A stretch of 64,000 nt of DNA, taken from assembly GCF_020524085.2 (NCBI RefSeq), contig NZ_CP129016.1, positions 1,296,001 through 1,360,000 of the forward strand, read 5' to 3'. Positions 28,806 through 37,719 of this stretch are shown piece after piece. A program made the position numbers and the translations under genes. Under the pieces are notes generated by a model. The model did not search any database. It was not told the DNA's origin and was given only the letters and a program-made list of their open reading frames with translations. This stretch comes from Halobacillus litoralis. Its GTDB lineage: Bacteria; Bacillota; Bacilli; Bacillales; Halobacillaceae. Each line of letters starts with the position of its first letter. Within the stretch, counting starts at the first letter, position 1.

Positions 28806-30149
28806 ATGGCGAGAGAACAGTGGGGGACGAAGCTGGGCTTTATGCTTGCCGCAATGGGTTCAGCTGTCGGACTCGGAAATATATGGAGATTCTCCTTCGT
28901 AGCAGGTAATAATGGTGGAGGCGCCTTTTTAATCTTGTATTTATTATTCGTACTTTTAATCGGTGTGCCATTATTATTGACTGAAGTAAGTATAGGGAGG
29001 AAAGCGGAAAGCGACGTTGTCGGTGCATTCCAGAAGCTTGCTCCTAAGACCCCTTGGTATTTGACAGGTTTCTTTGGTATTGCCAGTGCTTTCTTGATTT
29101 TAGGGTTTTATGCAGTAGTAGCCGGATGGGCGATCTTTTATTTCTGGAATTATATCAATGGTTCATTCTTTACTTCGCCTGAAGTCGGCTATGATGGTGC
29201 ATTTGGACAATTTATCAGCCACTCCTGGCATCCGATTGCCTGGACGGCATTATTCATGATTCTTACTATTGTCATTGTATTGAGCGGTGTTAAGAAAGGG
29301 ATCGAAGCGGCAAACAAAATTTTCATGCCATTGCTGGCCATCATTTTAATTGGTCTTGCGGTCTTTAGCCTTTCTTTAGATGGTGCTTCAGAAGGTTTGA
29401 AATTCTTGTTCCAACCAGACTGGACGGCGTTTAGTAATCCTTCCATTTATATAGCAGCTTTGGGGCAGGCCTTTTTCTCCTTGAGCCTTGGAATGGGAGC
29501 CATGCTGACGTACGGCAGTTATTTGAAAAAAGAAAACAAGTTACCGAGTGCAACACTTGGTATCGGGATTATGGATACATTTTTCGCTGTCATCTCAGGT
29601 GTTGTCATCTTCCCAGCTGTATTTGCATTTGGAATTGATCCAAGTTCAGGCCCGCCTCTTGTATTTATTACACTTCCAAGTATTTTTGAACAGATGCCAT
29701 TTGGCGGAATCATTGGATTGGTGTTCTTCTTCGCCTTAATTTTGGCATCCTTATCATCATCTGTATCTATACTGGAAGTACCGACCGCGTACTTTATGAG
29801 AGCTTTCGGTTGGACGCGTTTTGCTACGAGTGTGTTGGTAGGGTCCATTATGTTCGTACTCGGAATTGGCGTTTCCCTTGGCTTTGGCTTATGGTCCGGC
29901 GTCACCCCGATAGGAGATTTGAATATCCTTGATTCGATGGACTATATCGCCTCTAACATCTTGCTTCCTCTTGGAGGTCTATCCATGGCGCTTCTTGTAG
30001 GCTGGTACTTCAAGAAGTCCGAAGCATTGGAAGCTACCGATATGAAAAACGGGCTGCTTGGCAACGTATGGTTTATAATCGTCAAGTTCATTGCTCCAAT
30101 CATGATCATTGTAATCTTCTTAAACCAAATCGGAGTCATTTCCCTATAA
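28806..30149 (+). CDS. Sodium-dependent transporter (NSS/SNF family)
   Basis: About 447 residues with eleven to twelve transmembrane helices and the LeuT-fold signature GFMLAAMGSAVGLGNIWRF at the N-terminus, where Na+ and substrate bind; TM6 and TM8 equivalents are AALGQAFFSLSLGMGA and ALILASLSSSVSILE. It likely imports an amino acid or related osmolyte with Na+; the substrate is not readable. The ATG at 28806 follows AGAGGAG; an ATG at 28782 would add eight residues. Strong terminator downstream, so monocistronic. Confidence 0.93.
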   Translation: MAREQWGTKLGFMLAAMGSAVGLGNIWRFSFVAGNNGGGAFLILYLLFVLLIGVPLLLTEVSIGRKAESDVVGAFQKLAPKTPWYLTGFFGIASAFLILGFYAVVAGWAIFYFWNYINGSFFTSPEVGYDGAFGQFISHSWHPIAWTALFMILTIVIVLSGVKKGIEAANKIFMPLLAIILIGLAVFSLSLDGASEGLKFLFQPDWTAFSNPSIYIAALGQAFFSLSLGMGAMLTYGSYLKKENKLPSATLGIGIMDTFFAVISGVVIFPAVFAFGIDPSSGPPLVFITLPSIFEQMPFGGIIGLVFFFALILASLSSSVSILEVPTAYFMRAFGWTRFATSVLVGSIMFVLGIGVSLGFGLWSGVTPIGDLNILDSMDYIASNILLPLGGLSMALLVGWYFKKSEALEATDMKNGLLGNVWFIIVKFIAPIMIIVIFLNQIGVISL

Positions 30150-30162
30150 AAATTCAGAATCC

Positions 30163-30196
30163 AAGAACCTCGACTATTCGTCGGGGTTCTTTTTTG
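30163..30196 (+). terminator. Rho-independent terminator
   Basis: The stem AGAACCTCGAC / GTCGGGGTTCT is followed by six T after the sodium-dependent transporter. Confidence 0.88.
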
Positions 30197-30233
30197 CATG
30201 TTGGAAACTTGGGAGCTACTTATTAAAGAATAT

Positions 30234-30770
30234 TGAAGGATTGTTGAAGACTTGATTTCGAAATGTTTTTCGGGGTTCGTTGCTTTGTTGAGCGTGAGGG
30301 GTGGTCGGGAAGCTACTCGCTTTCCTGTGGGGATGACGGCAAGCCTCCTCGGACTTCGTCCTGTGGGGTCTCGCCAGCCAATCCATTCCCACGGGAGTCT
30401 CGCAGCTTCCCGACCACCCCTTTCGATGTATGCGTAAACGAACCCCTTTGCTCAAAGGGACTGCCTTCCACTTTCCCGCTTTAATAAGCATAAAGCCTTC
30501 TCTTTCAGAATCCAAATACACATAGGGTAGAAGTTTACCGCCCACAATGCTATCAAGCTTGAAAGCTTCTTATTACAGCAGTGGTTTCGAGACGCTTATA
30601 AAATCAAGGGGCGGAGGGAAACGGTGAGACTCCTATGGGACGTGTGGGACAGGTGAGACCCCGGAAGGCGTAGCCTGAGGAGGCTCACCGCCCGCCCCAT
30701 GGAAAGCGAACTGTTTCCCGCAGCCCCACTCAACAAAAGTCTCGAAACTGAGTCTTCCAGAATAGGGAGC
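30234..30770. repeat. Composite palindromic intergenic repeat, copy 3
   Basis: Same orientation as copy 1. The left arm (30290-30425) is a long hairpin: GGGGTGGTCGGGAAGCT pairs with AGCTTCCCGACCACCCC. The right arm (30610-30730) has GGGAAACGGTGAGACTCC against GGAGGCTCACCG and GTTTCCC. Ends are TTGATTTCGAAATG (30252-30265) and GTCTCGAAACTGAGTCTTCC (30739-30758). Nothing coding lies in this 0.7-kb gap. Confidence 0.88.
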
Positions 30771-30911
30771 TTAACTGGAATATCGAATACTATAGCAGGG
30801 TAACTTTTTAAACATTTGATGAAACTGCTGGAGAGAAAAGGACAGGGGGGGAGGGGAACATGTTAAACTACGACAGAGAACCATCTTTTATGGAAAAGGA
30901 GAAAATGATTT

Positions 30912-31211
30912 ATGGCAATCACCAACAAAACGGTCTTAAAAAAGATGTCCAGTGAGATACAGGAAGCTATGCTGCAGCATGGGGATGAGCAAAAAGTGAG
31001 GGAGCATGTGCGTTCAGTTAAATTGCTTGCTGACTTACTGTTGGAAGAGGGGACAAGTACGCAAAGTTCACCGGCTGCGGTCCAAGAACCAACAGTAGAA
31101 GAAATCCGCAAGATGATGGGAGCACGCACCTCAGAGCCCGTCCAGAAAGAGAATAAAGAAACAAAAATCGACCATGAGGAGGCCAATGGGTCTTCCATTT
31201 TTGACTTTTAA
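30912..31211 (+). CDS. ywdI: YwdI family protein
   Basis: A 99-residue hydrophilic protein: N-terminal helices KKMSSEIQEAMLQHGDEQKV and REHVRSVKLLADLLLEE, then a low-complexity linker and the terminal SIFDF. It resembles B. subtilis YwdI, also encoded next to ywdK. Function unknown. AAAGGAG lies ten bases before the ATG. The DUF423 gene follows after 12 bases. Confidence 0.72.
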   Translation: MAITNKTVLKKMSSEIQEAMLQHGDEQKVREHVRSVKLLADLLLEEGTSTQSSPAAVQEPTVEEIRKMMGARTSEPVQKENKETKIDHEEANGSSIFDF

Positions 31212-31223
31212 GGGGGAGAAGTA

Positions 31224-31592
31224 ATGAAGCTCTTTTTGATTTTAGCCGTAATAAATGGATTCTTATCCGTCGCTTTAGGTGCCTTCGGGGCTCATGGACT
31301 GGAAGGGAAAGTCTCAGATAAAGGATTGGATCAATGGGGGAAAGCCGTTGATTATCAAATGTTCCATACGATGGCTTTGTTCGTCACAGCTCTATTGATG
31401 AGCAAAATCCAGGCCGGTACCATGACAGGTGCAGGTTGGTTTTTCTTAATCGGAATCCTGCTCTTTTCCGGAAGTCTTTATATCTATGCGACGTCTGGAA
31501 TTAAAGTATTTGCTATGATAACTCCGTTTGGTGGTTTGTCATTTTTGATCGGCTGGATTTTGCTGGGTTACGCAATCATTAAGAATCTTTAA
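31224..31592 (+). CDS. ywdK: DUF423 family membrane protein (YwdK)
   Basis: A 122-residue membrane protein with four helices and the DUF423 pattern VALGAFGAHGLEGKVSDKGLDQW, HTMALFVTALL, FSGSLYIYA and TPFGGLSFLIGWILLG. Function is unknown. It is downstream of ywdI in a likely two-gene operon, as in B. subtilis. Confidence 0.9.
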   Translation: MKLFLILAVINGFLSVALGAFGAHGLEGKVSDKGLDQWGKAVDYQMFHTMALFVTALLMSKIQAGTMTGAGWFFLIGILLFSGSLYIYATSGIKVFAMITPFGGLSFLIGWILLGYAIIKNL

Positions 31593-31594
31593 TA

Positions 31595-31843
31595 TTAGAA
31601 GTAGAGGATTGTTGTAAAAAACAGAAGAATGACCGCTCTCAAAAGTTGAATGATGGCATTTACTTTTTGCTGTCTTTTCATTTCGAGCATCCCTTCCAGG
31701 GCAAAGCTCGCCGCTAACACATAGAACATGAGTAAGATGATCCATTGGTGTTCAAGCTGAAATAAACCGACCACGGCGAGAATTACAGCTAACAAAAGGG
31801 CACCCAACTGGGCTCTTTGGTAACTTTCATATGGAGGTCGCAT
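31595..31843 (-). CDS. Small membrane protein of unknown function
   Basis: An 82-residue protein with two to three hydrophobic helices (LGALLLAVILAVVGLF, WIILLMFYVLAASFALEGML, LLRAVILLFFTTILYF) and a short basic loop EMKRQQK. I do not recognise the family. It converges on ywdK with two bases between stop codons. AAGGGTG precedes the ATG on the minus strand. Confidence 0.65.
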   Translation of the reverse strand: MRPPYESYQRAQLGALLLAVILAVVGLFQLEHQWIILLMFYVLAASFALEGMLEMKRQQKVNAIIQLLRAVILLFFTTILYF

Positions 31844-31896
31844 CTCTGTACACCCTTTTCTTTTGGCGTTTAGCCAGTAGTTTTGAATATGGAAAT

Positions 31897-31928
31897 GAAA
31901 AACTCGCTACCGAAATAGCGAGTTTTTT
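31897..31928 (-). terminator. Rho-independent terminator of gerQ
   Basis: The stem AACTCGCTA / TAGCGAGTT with loop CCGAAA has A-runs upstream and T-runs downstream, so it works in either direction. It directly follows gerQ on the minus strand. Confidence 0.85.
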
Positions 31929-31934
31929 GCTTCA

Positions 31935-32441
31935 TTAACGAGGTTGCATTCCCTGGCCGGTGCCATACGGGTAGTTGTAGTTGATTTCTTCGTCGAATGT
32001 AATGTAATCAAGATAAACCATCAAGAGTAAATAACGTTTCCCTGTTTGGGGGTCGCTGAGTATAATGTGGTCTCTTCCTGCGGCTTCAATGATGCCTTTG
32101 AAAACCTTGGCGTTCCACTGATCGTTGTTTTCAAAAGTCATATACACGGTGGCCGGCTTCCCGGAATTCAGTCGTAAAATATTTTCGATGTATGATTCTT
32201 CGGAAGGGAGCATATTCGGAGGATTGACGCCTCCTTTATTTTGTCCTTGTTGCATTTGCGGAACTTGAAAGCCGCCTTGTTGCCCCGGAGGCTGGGTTCC
32301 CTGGCCTTGCATGGGTGAAACTGGATAGTAATTCATATACGGGTTTTGGCCGTAATATGGGGAGGATTGGCCGCCGTACATCGGCTGTCCCTGACCTTGC
32401 CCCTGACCCTGTCCGCCCATTTGCGGTTTCTTTTGTGCCAA
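31935..32441 (-). CDS. gerQ: Spore coat protein GerQ
   Basis: A 168-residue spore inner-coat protein, cross-linked by transglutaminase in B. subtilis and needed for CwlJ localisation and calcium-dipicolinate germination. The N-terminal half is Gln/Gly/Pro-rich and the C-terminal half is the conserved globular part (LPSEESYIENILRLN, VYMTFENNDQWNAKVFKG, AAGRDHIILSD, LLLMVYLDYITFDEE). The TTG at 32441 is preferred because AAGGAG lies eight bases before it; a GTG at 32450 overlaps that site. cwlJ, its usual neighbour, is not present. Direct evidence that the organism sporulates. Confidence 0.93.
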   Translation of the reverse strand: MAQKKPQMGGQGQGQGQGQPMYGGQSSPYYGQNPYMNYYPVSPMQGQGTQPPGQQGGFQVPQMQQGQNKGGVNPPNMLPSEESYIENILRLNSGKPATVYMTFENNDQWNAKVFKGIIEAAGRDHIILSDPQTGKRYLLLMVYLDYITFDEEINYNYPYGTGQGMQPR

Positions 32442-33030
32442 TTCAATCACTCCTTATTGGAATTAATAAACACTAGGACGGTCAGACCGAGTCGGAGAAT
32501 AGAAGCAGCGGGATTTGAATCTGCCTGTATTCCATTGGCCGAACCACTGAGCTGGACAGTTCTCCAGAAGATTTGAAAAACCAAAGTAAGTTCGTGGGAG
32601 GGTGGAGCTGCTCACCGTTATTCGACGTCCTTGCAGTCCGTCTGTCTTTTCCCGTGCCCTTTGGTAGAACTATCCCTTTTGAGTAGCCTCAAAGCTTGCG
32701 TGACTATGGAACACCATCTTACGAACGATGTCCGAACAATTGATGCCATCCCCTCGCACATGGTTGACTCCTCTATTTCCGACCATAAGCATGCCTCGTA
32801 TACCTTCGCATTCAGCCTCTGCTCTTGTAAGTATTGTTGATTATTAATGTGACATTGGCCTGTTCGAAGGGGACAACAGCCATGCGGTCACCTCACTTTA
32901 ATAAAGGCATGATTGCATGTTCTTTAACACTATATGTTGGACGCCCATGGAGATATGATTAAAAATATTTTCTGATGGACAACAAAAAGGACCTCCCAAG
33001 AAGGGATGGTCCTTTTGCTGTTCTTCAACA
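32442..33030. other. Gap without a recognisable gene; possible decayed element
   Basis: Apart from the gerQ upstream region, I see no supported gene. Minus-strand text from about 32890 to 32590 has uneven, high-complexity sequence unlike the AT-rich intergenic DNA around it and starts GTGCGAGGGGATGG near 32764, like the 5' end of some mobile introns or elements. It has no intact frame and no match I can name. A short hairpin with T-tail lies at 32984-33016. A tRNA-like stretch at about 32494-32568 lacks proper pairing. Confidence 0.35.
32984..33016 (+). terminator. Terminator-like hairpin
   Basis: The stem AAAAGGACC / GGTCCTTTT with an imperfect inner pairing (TCCC / GGGA) and a T-tail. No plus-strand gene ends here, so its role is unclear. 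Confidence 0.5.
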
Positions 33031-33229
33031 ATATGGCAGGTTTCTTGAAGACTAGATTTCGAGATGTTTTTCGGGGTTCGTTGCTTTGTTGAGCGTCAGG
33101 GGTGGTCGGGAAGCTACTCGCTTTCCTGCGGGGATGACGGCAAGCCTCCTCGTGCTTCGCACTGTGGGGTCTCGCCAGCCCATCCTATCAACAAGAGTCT
33201 CGAAACTGAGTCTTCCAGAATAGGGAGCG
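33030..33229. repeat. Composite palindromic intergenic repeat, copy 4 (internally deleted)
   Basis: The left end and first half of the left arm match copy 3 almost base for base (TTTCGAGATGTTTTTCGG, then GGGGTGGTCGGGAAGCTACTCG). At about 33185 the sequence jumps to the right terminus TCAACAAGAGTCTCGAAACTGAG. The 3' part of arm one, the spacer and nearly all of arm two are missing, leaving about 200 bp instead of about 540. Confidence 0.82.
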
Positions 33230-33249
33230 TTAGTGGAGGATATTGGGTA

Positions 33250-33282
33250 TAAAAAAAGCTGCCAGATGAGCTGGCAGCTTTC
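33250..33282 (-). terminator. Rho-independent terminator of hemQ
   Basis: The stem AAGCTGCCAG / CTGGCAGCTT with loop ATGAG. On the minus strand it is followed by seven T, directly after hemQ. Confidence 0.88.
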
Positions 33283-33286
33283 TTCT

Positions 33287-34024
33287 TTATACTTGTAAAA
33301 ATTGTTCGACAGCGTCTGGCTTGAGGATGTTTCCGATATAGAAAGATCCGAAATCACCATAACGTGAAGTTACTTCATCAAAGCGCATTTCATAAACGAG
33401 CTTTTTGAATTGAAGCACATCATGAGCAAATAGCGTAACGCCCCATTCCCAGTCATCAAAACCGATGGATCCGGTAATGATCTGACGGATTTTGCCGGCA
33501 TACTGACGGCCTGTCATTCCATGGGCATACATAAGTTTGGCACGTTCATCTTTTTCAAGGACATACCAGTTATCATTGCCTTGTCGACGCTTGTCCATCG
33601 GGTAGAAGCAAATATGGTTCCACTTTGGAAGGGTAGGGCGCAAACGTGCCTGAATTTCAGGATCATCCTCATTCGCACTCCCCATATAATTGGAAAGCTC
33701 TACGACAGATACATACGAATAAGAAGGCTTTGTGAATTCTGCCAGTTTGGATTTATTGAAGGTCGTTTCGATTTCGTTCAGCTCTTCCATTGTCGGACGT
33801 AGAATCATCATCATGAAATCTGCTTTTTGACCGACAATTGTATATAAAGCATGACTACCTTCTTTGTTGCGTTCTGTTTCTTCCCATTGACCGATCAATT
33901 CTTTGAATTCATTGATCGCTTCTTCACGGTCTTCGTTTGATGCATACTTCCATGCTGTCCAGTCGACAGAACGAAAATCATGCAAACAATACCAACCGTC
34001 CATGGTAACTACTGCTTCTGGCAT
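33287..34024 (-). CDS. hemQ: Coproheme decarboxylase HemQ (ChdC)
   Basis: A 245-residue chlorite-dismutase-like enzyme that converts coproheme III to heme b, the last step of the Gram-positive coproporphyrin-dependent pathway. Signatures: [61 protein letters not shown], the heme-ligand His in [20 protein letters not shown], and [15 protein letters not shown]. The ATG at 34024 follows AAAGGAG by 11 bases and aligns with B. subtilis YwfI; the frame to 34153 is unsupported. Divergent from pta, as in B. subtilis. Confidence 0.95.
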   Translation of the reverse strand: MPEAVVTMDGWYCLHDFRSVDWTAWKYASNEDREEAINEFKELIGQWEETERNKEGSHALYTIVGQKADFMMMILRPTMEELNEIETTFNKSKLAEFTKPSYSYVSVVELSNYMGSANEDDPEIQARLRPTLPKWNHICFYPMDKRRQGNDNWYVLEKDERAKLMYAHGMTGRQYAGKIRQIITGSIGFDDWEWGVTLFAHDVLQFKKLVYEMRFDEVTSRYGDFGSFYIGNILKPDAVEQFLQV

Positions 34025-34182
34025 GGGATCGATCGCTCCTTTTACATTGAAGTATTGTACTAATAAAACATCCTCCATAAATATAACACATTTATATTTG
34101 GATAGATAACGATGCGGGCATGACAAAAGAGTGAACAGTTCGAGAAGTATCATCTTTAAGGAAATAGGGTAAAGTTATAAAA

Positions 34183-34196
34183 TGAAATCGCTTCAA
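34183..34196 (+). promoter_or_regulatory. Candidate cre site upstream of pta
   Basis: TGAAATCGCTTCAA matches 12 of 14 positions of the CcpA consensus TGWAANCGNTNWCA. It is centred about 70 bases upstream of the predicted pta transcription start. In B. subtilis CcpA activates pta from a similarly placed upstream cre, so activation is the likely role. Confidence 0.55.
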
Positions 34197-34225
34197 ACGG
34201 AAAACTTGATTCGAACCACTTTCAT

Positions 34226-34255
34226 TTGAACACAAAAGGTCTTATCATGTATAAC
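34226..34255 (+). promoter_or_regulatory. Sigma-A promoter of pta
   Basis: The -35 box TTGAAC (34226-34231) and -10 box TATAAC (34250-34255) are 18 bases apart, and the GGAGGG site of pta follows about 14 bases later. Confidence 0.65.
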
Positions 34256-34280
34256 AGAATGAAAAAATGGAGGGTTAATC

Positions 34281-35252
34281 ATGAGTAACCTATTTGATAC
34301 TTTGAAGTCTAAAATTGATGGAAAAGGCAAGAAAGTCGTATTTCCTGAAGCATTAGATGAGAGAATCCTAACAGCAGTGAGTCAATTGGGTGCTGACGGA
34401 ATGTTGACACCTGTATTAGTCGGTAATAAAGAAAAAGTAGAACAGAAAGCATCTGAATTGAATGTGGATATTTCTGCTGCGGAAATTCTTGATCCTGCCA
34501 ACTACGATGAATTTGATGAAATGGTCGCAAGCTTTGTGGAGCGCCGTAAAGGAAAAGCGACAGAAGAAAAAGCACGTGAAATCCTTCAAGGTGGAAACTA
34601 CTTTGGTACCATGCTTGTCTACATGGGCAAAGCAGACGGACTTGTGAGTGGTGCCGCTCACTCTACAGCTGATACTGTACGTCCAGCTCTTCAAATCATT
34701 AAAACGAAGCCTGGCATTAAGAAAACTTCCGGTGTATTCATCATGGTCCGTGAGGAAGAGAAGTATGTCTTCGCTGATTGTGCCATCAACATCAACCCTG
34801 ACAGTCAGGATTTAGCAGAAATCGCTTTGGCAAGTGCAGAAACAGCTCAGCTATTCGACATCCATCCAAAAGTTGCTATGTTAAGTTTCTCAACGAAAGG
34901 ATCTGCTCAGTCCCCTGAAACGGAGAAAGTGACACAAGCGCTTGAGATCGCCAAAGAACAAAACAATGACCTATTAATTGATGGTGAATTCCAATTTGAT
35001 GCGGCGTTCGTTCCATCGGTAGCAGAGAAAAAAGCGCCGGATTCTCCACTAATGGGTGAAGCGAACACGTTTGTATTCCCAAGCCTTGAAGCAGGAAATA
35101 TCGGTTACAAAATTGCCCAGCGCCTGGGTAACTTTGATGCCGTTGGTCCGATTCTACAAGGCTTGAACCAGCCGGTAAACGATCTATCCCGTGGCTGTAA
35201 TTCTGATGATGTGTATAAGCTCGCCATCATTACTGCTGCTCAAGCTCTATAA
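34281..35252 (+). CDS. pta: Phosphate acetyltransferase
   Basis: A 323-residue cytosolic enzyme interconverting acetyl-CoA and acetyl phosphate in overflow metabolism. It is the short Firmicute form without the DRTGG domain. Signatures: KVVFPEALDERILTA, GNYFGTMLVYMGKADGLVSG, FADCAININPDSQDLAEIA, LSFSTKGSAQSPE, DGEFQFDAAFVPSV, ANTFVFPSLEAGNIGYK and the C-terminal LQGLNQPVNDLSRGC. A strong GGAGGG site precedes the ATG. Confidence 0.97.
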   Translation: MSNLFDTLKSKIDGKGKKVVFPEALDERILTAVSQLGADGMLTPVLVGNKEKVEQKASELNVDISAAEILDPANYDEFDEMVASFVERRKGKATEEKAREILQGGNYFGTMLVYMGKADGLVSGAAHSTADTVRPALQIIKTKPGIKKTSGVFIMVREEEKYVFADCAININPDSQDLAEIALASAETAQLFDIHPKVAMLSFSTKGSAQSPETEKVTQALEIAKEQNNDLLIDGEFQFDAAFVPSVAEKKAPDSPLMGEANTFVFPSLEAGNIGYKIAQRLGNFDAVGPILQGLNQPVNDLSRGCNSDDVYKLAIITAAQAL

Positions 35253-35260
35253 GGAAGAGT

Positions 35261-35296
35261 AAAAGCTCGCGGACAACGTCCAGCGAGCTTTTTTGC
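35261..35296 (+). terminator. Rho-independent terminator of pta
   Basis: The stem AAAAGCTCGC / GCGAGCTTTT with six T follows pta by a few bases. Confidence 0.88.
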
Positions 35297-35316
35297 TCAA
35301 CCCGGGAGAAGAAATA

Positions 35317-35360
35317 GAAAAGCGCTCGACATCCTTATTCCAGGTTGTCGAGCGCTTTTT
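35317..35360 (-). terminator. Rho-independent terminator of lipL
   Basis: The stem AAAGCGCTCGACA / TGTCGAGCGCTTT encloses the last codons of lipL; on the minus strand a T-run follows. Confidence 0.82.
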
Positions 35361-36177
35361 CGTTTCGTTTGATCATTTGCTCAAACCGCTTATGAAACCA
35401 GTCGATTTCGTCTCCTTCTAAAGCATGGGTGACAAGGTGACCTGAGAGTTCATGTAATTTCATCAAGATACGGTCACGTACGTCGGCAACGGTGAGATTA
35501 GCGCCTAATAACTCATTTAAAGACGCCATCACATGTGGATCGATATCAGGATAGCTGAAGCGGGTTTCTTCATTGCGTTTGCCCAGTTCATAGAACCGCT
35601 TCAAAAGAGCTGCCCGTTCTGCACCGCTGCCACTTACGTCAAGATAAATCTGGACAGCGGAACCGTTTTTTACCCTGCGCTGGGAAATACCTGCGAATTT
35701 TTTACCATCAATACTCAAATCATAGGTTCCTGGACAATAGGATTGCGTGATTTCATAAGCTTCAATCCCGTCCGTCAAATCGGAAAAGAGTTGGCGGATA
35801 AACGAAACCATCGCTTCATAGCCGTCATGGATATTTACCTGTTTAGAATCAGGGAAGATGAGGGAAAGGTTCAAAACGCCTTCATCCAACACAACGGCGA
35901 GCCCCCCGGAATTACGGACGATCACATCATAGCCGTTCGACTTCAAATGTTGGATGGCTTCTTTTATATAAGGAAGGCGGGCATCGGGAATTCCGAGTAC
36001 GATTGTATCGTGGTGGACCCAGAGCCTTGCCGTTGTCGGGCTTATGCGTTCACCGACACTGATCGATAACGCATCGTCCATAGCAAAAGACTGTAAAGCC
36101 GAAAAACCGGGGCCTAAATTGCTTTGATCGATGAAGCGATACGTATCTGGTTTTAATAATGGATGTAGTTCACTCAT
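35335..36177 (-). CDS. lipL: Octanoyl-[GcvH]:protein N-octanoyltransferase LipL
   Basis: A 280-residue cofactor transferase that moves the octanoyl group from GcvH to the E2 subunits of 2-oxoacid dehydrogenases in the Bacillus lipoate relay. The BPL/LplA fold is recognisable by RNSGGLAVVLDEGVLNLSL; the catalytic cysteine lies in SYCPGTYDLSIDGKKF, followed by GISQRRVKNGSAVQIYL. The start ATG at 36177 has AAGGAG at 11 bases; an upstream in-frame start at 36204 lacks a site. It keeps the B. subtilis position near pta, convergent with it. Confidence 0.92.
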   Translation of the reverse strand: MSELHPLLKPDTYRFIDQSNLGPGFSALQSFAMDDALSISVGERISPTTARLWVHHDTIVLGIPDARLPYIKEAIQHLKSNGYDVIVRNSGGLAVVLDEGVLNLSLIFPDSKQVNIHDGYEAMVSFIRQLFSDLTDGIEAYEITQSYCPGTYDLSIDGKKFAGISQRRVKNGSAVQIYLDVSGSGAERAALLKRFYELGKRNEETRFSYPDIDPHVMASLNELLGANLTVADVRDRILMKLHELSGHLVTHALEGDEIDWFHKRFEQMIKRNEKALDNLE

Positions 36178-36410
36178 AGCATTCGTTCTCCTTTTTATTA
36201 GCAACGTCCATTATACCAAAAGTCGCCTCTTGCATGAATGGAAGATCGATTGTAAAATTCTTTGTTGGATAAAAAATTCATATCAAATGTTAGAGCGCTT
36301 ATAGACAGGGTTCAAGGTGAATACCTGTCAATTTCTGTCTGTCAAGATGTTTTTTTGTCGGAATTTAAGGTATATAATAGATAAAAATGTCGTGTAGAAA
36401 GGACAAAATG

Positions 36411-37706
36411 ATGGCCTATCGTGATGAAAAGTTAAGTGAAGAAAAGGTTTTTAAAGACCCCGTACATCGTTATGTCCACGTTCGTGAACGGGTGATTTGG
36501 GATTTGATCGGGACGTCTGAATTTCAGCGGCTCCGTAGAATCAAACAGCTCGGCACCTCTTATTTGACGTTCCATGGAGCTGAACACAGCCGTTTCAACC
36601 ACTCCTTAGGTGTTTATGAAATCGTAAGAAGAATCATCGAGAACTTCAAAGACCGTCCGAACTGGAATCAGGAGGAGCGGTTGCTTTGTCTTTGTGCTGC
36701 TCTTTTGCATGATCTTGGTCATGGACCTTTTTCGCATTCCTTTGAAAAAGTATACAAGCTTGATCATGAAGATTTCACTCAGGCGATTTTACTTGGAGAT
36801 ACCGATGTGAATAAGGTCCTCAGTAATGTGGAAAAAGGCTTTCCTAAAAAAGTAGCCGACGTCATCAATAAGACGTACGAAAACAAGCTCGTCGTAAGCT
36901 TAATATCTAGTCAAATTGATGCGGATCGAATGGATTATTTGCAGCGGGATGCTTATTTTACAGGAGTCAGCTATGGTCATTTCGACATGGAGCGGATTCT
37001 TCGAGTCATGCGGCCGATGGAAGATCAGGTTGTCGTTAAAGAGAGCGGCATGCATGCAGTAGAAGATTATATTATGAGTCGCTATCAAATGTACTGGCAG
37101 GTGTATTTCCACCCTGTAACGCGAAGTGCGGAAGTCATTTTAACTAAAATTCTTCACCGTGCGAAGGAACTGTACGAAGAAGGATACAATTTCAAGTTAG
37201 AACCGGTGCATTTCCTTTCCTTCTTTTCTGGTGAGCCTTCACTAGAAGAATATTTGGCGCTGGATGAGGCGGTCGTCCTTTATTATTTCCAGACGTGGAT
37301 GAAAGAAGAAGATGCGGTATTGAGTGATCTTTGCCATCGTTTCGTGAACCGTAAACTTTTTAAGTATATAGAGTTCAATCCGAATTCCCAGATGAACGAA
37401 TGGATGGAACTATATAAACTGTTCGCAAAAGCCGGACTGAATCCTGACTATTATTTAGTCGTCGACTCAAGTTCAGACCTTCCGTATGACTTTTACCGCC
37501 CGGGTGAAGAAGGGGAGAGGCTGCCCATTCACCTTCTGCAGCCAAATGACGAGTTGAAGGAACTGTCCAGGCTTTCTGATATTGTCGAATCGATTTCGGG
37601 TAAAAAACGGACGGACCATAAATTATATATTCCTCTCGATCGTCTTGAGGAAATGTCGAATCGAAGTAAAACGAAGAAGCGGATTATGGAAATATTGTTT
37701 GGATAA
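36411..37706 (+). CDS. ywfO: HD-domain phosphohydrolase YwfO
   Basis: A 431-residue metal-dependent phosphohydrolase. The N-terminus KVFKDPVHRYVHV and EFQRLRRIKQLGTSYLTFHG are typical. The HD residues are in HSRFNHSLGVYEIVR and ALLHDLGHGPFSHSFE, with the later SSQIDADRMDYLQRDAYFTG. B. subtilis YwfO is an HD protein whose substrates are incompletely settled (nucleotides are suspected). Start: ATG at 36411, or 36408 immediately before, after AAAGGAC. The ywgA gene follows after 13 bases, so they likely form one operon. Confidence 0.9.
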   Translation: MAYRDEKLSEEKVFKDPVHRYVHVRERVIWDLIGTSEFQRLRRIKQLGTSYLTFHGAEHSRFNHSLGVYEIVRRIIENFKDRPNWNQEERLLCLCAALLHDLGHGPFSHSFEKVYKLDHEDFTQAILLGDTDVNKVLSNVEKGFPKKVADVINKTYENKLVVSLISSQIDADRMDYLQRDAYFTGVSYGHFDMERILRVMRPMEDQVVVKESGMHAVEDYIMSRYQMYWQVYFHPVTRSAEVILTKILHRAKELYEEGYNFKLEPVHFLSFFSGEPSLEEYLALDEAVVLYYFQTWMKEEDAVLSDLCHRFVNRKLFKYIEFNPNSQMNEWMELYKLFAKAGLNPDYYLVVDSSSDLPYDFYRPGEEGERLPIHLLQPNDELKELSRLSDIVESISGKKRTDHKLYIPLDRLEEMSNRSKTKKRIMEILFG

Positions 37707-37719
37707 GGAGTGAACCTCC

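Noticed and set aside
32494..32568. tRNA-like stretch on the minus strand (AGCTCAGTGGTT and TTCAAATCCCGC resemble D and T arms)
   Set aside because: The T stem has two mismatches, the acceptor stem pairs only if about seven extra bases follow the T arm, and no anticodon stem forms. At best a decayed fragment; not annotated.
32631..32840. Plus-strand open frame of 69 codons in the gerQ upstream gap
   Set aside because: No ribosome-binding site, unusual composition rich in Ser, Cys and His, and no recognisable family.
36304..36330. GACAGG / CCTGTC inverted repeat upstream of ywfO
   Set aside because: Short stem with long loop, no T-run, and no consensus promoter at a sensible distance; too little to call a regulatory site.
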